Positions 62,571 to 64,000 of a stretch of DNA of 64,000 bases are shown in pieces; positions within the stretch are counted from its first letter, which is position 1, and each line of letters opens with the position of its first letter. Origin of the DNA: DASSFG01 sp035547915 (GTDB taxonomy: Bacteria > Planctomycetota > Planctomycetia > Pirellulales > JAICIG01); NCBI GenBank assembly GCA_035547915.1, contig DASZTS010000110.1:83959-147958 (forward strand), written 5' to 3'. Both the position numbers and the translations under genes were made by a program. Below the pieces are notes generated by a model. That model saw nothing but the letters and a program-made list of their open reading frames with translations. It was not told the DNA's origin and did not search any database.

Positions 62571-62779
62571 GGAAGCGGATGGTGAAGGAACGAAAACGAA
62601 GACGTGCGTCGCCGCGCGGCGTGATCCAAGTCCGTGCCCCCCTCCCCTGCCCCGCCTCGCCGGGGTTTTGCCAACCGGCAGCCACGGCGGGCGGGCGCCT
62701 CGACGCATGTTCCCATCAGCCGCGATTCAGAATTCGGGAGCGCAGCCGGCGGAACTCTGGCCCCCTGCCCTGCCCCGTC
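62571..62779. other. 209-bp gap with two C-rich (minus-strand G-rich) repeats
   Basis: Between truA and asd. On the minus strand the G-rich motif appears at 62637-62655 and at 62761-62779, the latter immediately after the asd stop. Confidence 0.5.
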
Positions 62780-63802
62780 TTACGTTGTTGCGGCGGCCGC
62801 CTTTTCACGCACGAGCAACTCGGCGATCTGTACGGCGTTCGTCGCCGCCCCCTTGCGCAGGTTGTCGCTCACGCACCAGAATGCCAGACCGTTGGGACTC
62901 GACAGGTCTTCTCGGATGCGGCCGATGAACACCTCGTCGCGATCGTCGCAGTTGAGCGGCATCGGATACTGCTTGGCCGCCAGGTCGTCAACGACCGCGA
63001 CGCCGGGCATGGCGGCGAATAGTTCGCGGGCCTCCGCCACCGTCAGCTTGCGTTCGGTCTCGACCAAAATGCTCTCGCTGTGGCAGTTGCTCACCGGCAC
63101 GCGCACACAGGTCGGGCAGACCTGGATCGAGTCGTCGCCGATGATCTTGCGCGTCTCATACACCATCTTCATCTCTTCGGAGGTGTAACCCTGGTGCTTG
63201 GGCGAGCCGATCTGCGGAATGAGGTTGAAGGCGATCGGATGGGCGAACGTTTCGTATTGAAAGTCGCGCCCTTCGATCTGGCTGCGGGTGCCCTGCTCCA
63301 GGTCGCGCTGGCCGGCGACGCCCGCGCCGCTGGTGGCCTGGTAGGTGCTGACGACCACTCGCTTGACGCGGGCCGCGTCGTGCAGCGGCTTGATGGCAAC
63401 CACCAATTGCGTGGTCGAACAGTTGGGGCTGGCGATCAGTCCCTGGTGCGTGAAGGCGGCGGCCGGGTTCACTTCCGGGATCACGAGCGGCACCTTGGGA
63501 TCCATCCGCCAATAGCCGCTCTCGTCGACGACTACGCAACCGCGCTCGACGGCCCACGGGGCAAAGTCGCGAGCGATTTCGTCGGGAGTGCTGCCGATGG
63601 CCAGATCGACACCCTCGAATGCCTCGGGCCGCAACTCCTCGACGGGGTATGTTTCACCCCCGAACGTGATCGTTTTGCCGGCCGACCGGCGCGAAGCCAG
63701 GAATTTGATGTTCTCGAACGGGAAGTTCCGCTCTTGCAACAAGCGGATAATGATTCCGCCTACCGCCCCCGTCGCGCCGACAACCGCAATCGACTCGTAC
63801 AC
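62780..63802 (-). CDS. asd: Aspartate-semialdehyde dehydrogenase
   Basis: A 340-residue protein. VVGATGAVGGIIIRLL is the NADP-binding start, FLASRRSAGK, IASPNCSTTQL with the catalytic Cys128, and later QRDLEQGTR, FNLIPQIG and RVPVSNCHSES. It reduces aspartyl phosphate to aspartate semialdehyde for lysine, methionine and threonine synthesis. The start is a GTG at 63802, with GGAGA at the right distance (8 nt); a nearby ATG is out of frame. A promoter candidate lies at 63932-63961. Confidence 0.95.
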   Translation of the reverse strand: MYESIAVVGATGAVGGIIIRLLQERNFPFENIKFLASRRSAGKTITFGGETYPVEELRPEAFEGVDLAIGSTPDEIARDFAPWAVERGCVVVDESGYWRMDPKVPLVIPEVNPAAAFTHQGLIASPNCSTTQLVVAIKPLHDAARVKRVVVSTYQATSGAGVAGQRDLEQGTRSQIEGRDFQYETFAHPIAFNLIPQIGSPKHQGYTSEEMKMVYETRKIIGDDSIQVCPTCVRVPVSNCHSESILVETERKLTVAEARELFAAMPGVAVVDDLAAKQYPMPLNCDDRDEVFIGRIREDLSSPNGLAFWCVSDNLRKGAATNAVQIAELLVREKAAAATT

Positions 63803-63931
63803 CGATCATCTCTCCCAAAAAAAACCAAAAATAAACCGCTGAGCTGGGTCCGTCTCACATAGGCCACGGCCGATAGCCGACCCGTTTTTAGGGGCCTTTT
63901 GACCGTAACATAGGCATTCGGACAGACACCA

Positions 63932-63961
63932 AGTATACGCAACGTATCCTGTCGGTTCCAA
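63932..63961 (-). promoter_or_regulatory. Candidate promoter of asd
   Basis: On the minus strand TTGGAA (complement of 63956-63961), 18 bp, TATACT (complement of 63932-63937), giving a leader of about 120 nt before the GTG at 63802. The -10 matches consensus at five of six positions. The leader ends in a T-rich stretch; no riboswitch is recognised. Confidence 0.45.
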
Positions 63962-64000
63962 CGGCAATGCGGCGGTCTATGAGTCGTCCGCGCGCGGACG

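Overview
The window looks like a chromosomal segment of a planctomycete, probably of the Pirellulales type. This is inferred from gene content and not from a marker gene. The pointers are a secreted DUF1549/DUF1553 protein with haem-type CxxCH motifs beside a WD40 protein, several Ser/Thr kinases (two joined to membrane segments), FHA proteins, large secreted proteins opening with an LPDDTA-like motif, an ECF sigma factor with a small partner, weak or absent Shine-Dalgarno sites at many genes, and GC-rich coding sequence. I saw no rRNA, tRNA, CRISPR array or complete insertion sequence. tRNAs were searched only by eye.

Layout. 1-4307: the 3' part of a WD40 gene and a DUF1549/DUF1553 gene. 4354-10845: a Gfo/Idh/MocA oxidoreductase, a thioredoxin-like protein, a membrane Ser/Thr kinase, an orphan sarcosine-oxidase-beta-like flavoprotein and a Uma2-type nuclease. 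10955-16832 (all minus): prephenate dehydrogenase, a pair of membrane genes (one with an FHA domain), a BshC-like protein and a GT2 glycosyltransferase. 16986-22293 (minus): a tightly coupled operon of a VCBS-like secreted protein, a trypsin-like protease and a DUF3352-like protein. 22863-30396 (plus): a signalling cassette of coiled-coil membrane protein, FHA protein, kinase with multi-TM tail, membrane protein, ECF sigma factor, putative anti-sigma protein and tsaD. 30577-41182 (plus): a second DUF3352-like protein, a small membrane protein, an alpha/beta hydrolase, a GntR/YtrA regulator with an ABC exporter under a clear operator, mtnA, an unknown protein and an RmlD-like reductase. 41222-50797: an RND efflux adaptor and pump split around a coiled-coil membrane gene, a Dph6-like PP-loop protein, a FixJ-type response regulator and mgtE.

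51112-56681 is the most unusual block. It holds three plus-strand genes: a protein ending in a DUF559/PD-(D/E)XK-like nuclease domain, a protein with a possible winged helix coupled to it by a GTGA overlap, and a 1065-residue protein carrying two separate P-loop ATPase modules (AAA/ORC-like, then HerA/VirB4-like). I do not recognise the combination as a named system. By composition it is a candidate DNA-processing or anti-phage cassette.

56977-63802 returns to housekeeping: a CvpA-like protein, an unknown small protein, accA with a good terminator, a degenerate kinase, a GT4 glycosyltransferase, truA and asd.

Non-coding structure is rich. There are two copies of a ~100-bp element with terminal inverted repeats (6384-6483 and 14279-14376), the first lying just before a 15-codon ORF that resembles the N-terminus of a GT2 glycosyltransferase. 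There is a different ~91-bp element with perfect 10-bp inverted ends (16888-16978), and a G-quadruplex-like GGGCAGGGCAGGGG motif recurs at gene edges and inside disordered protein tails.
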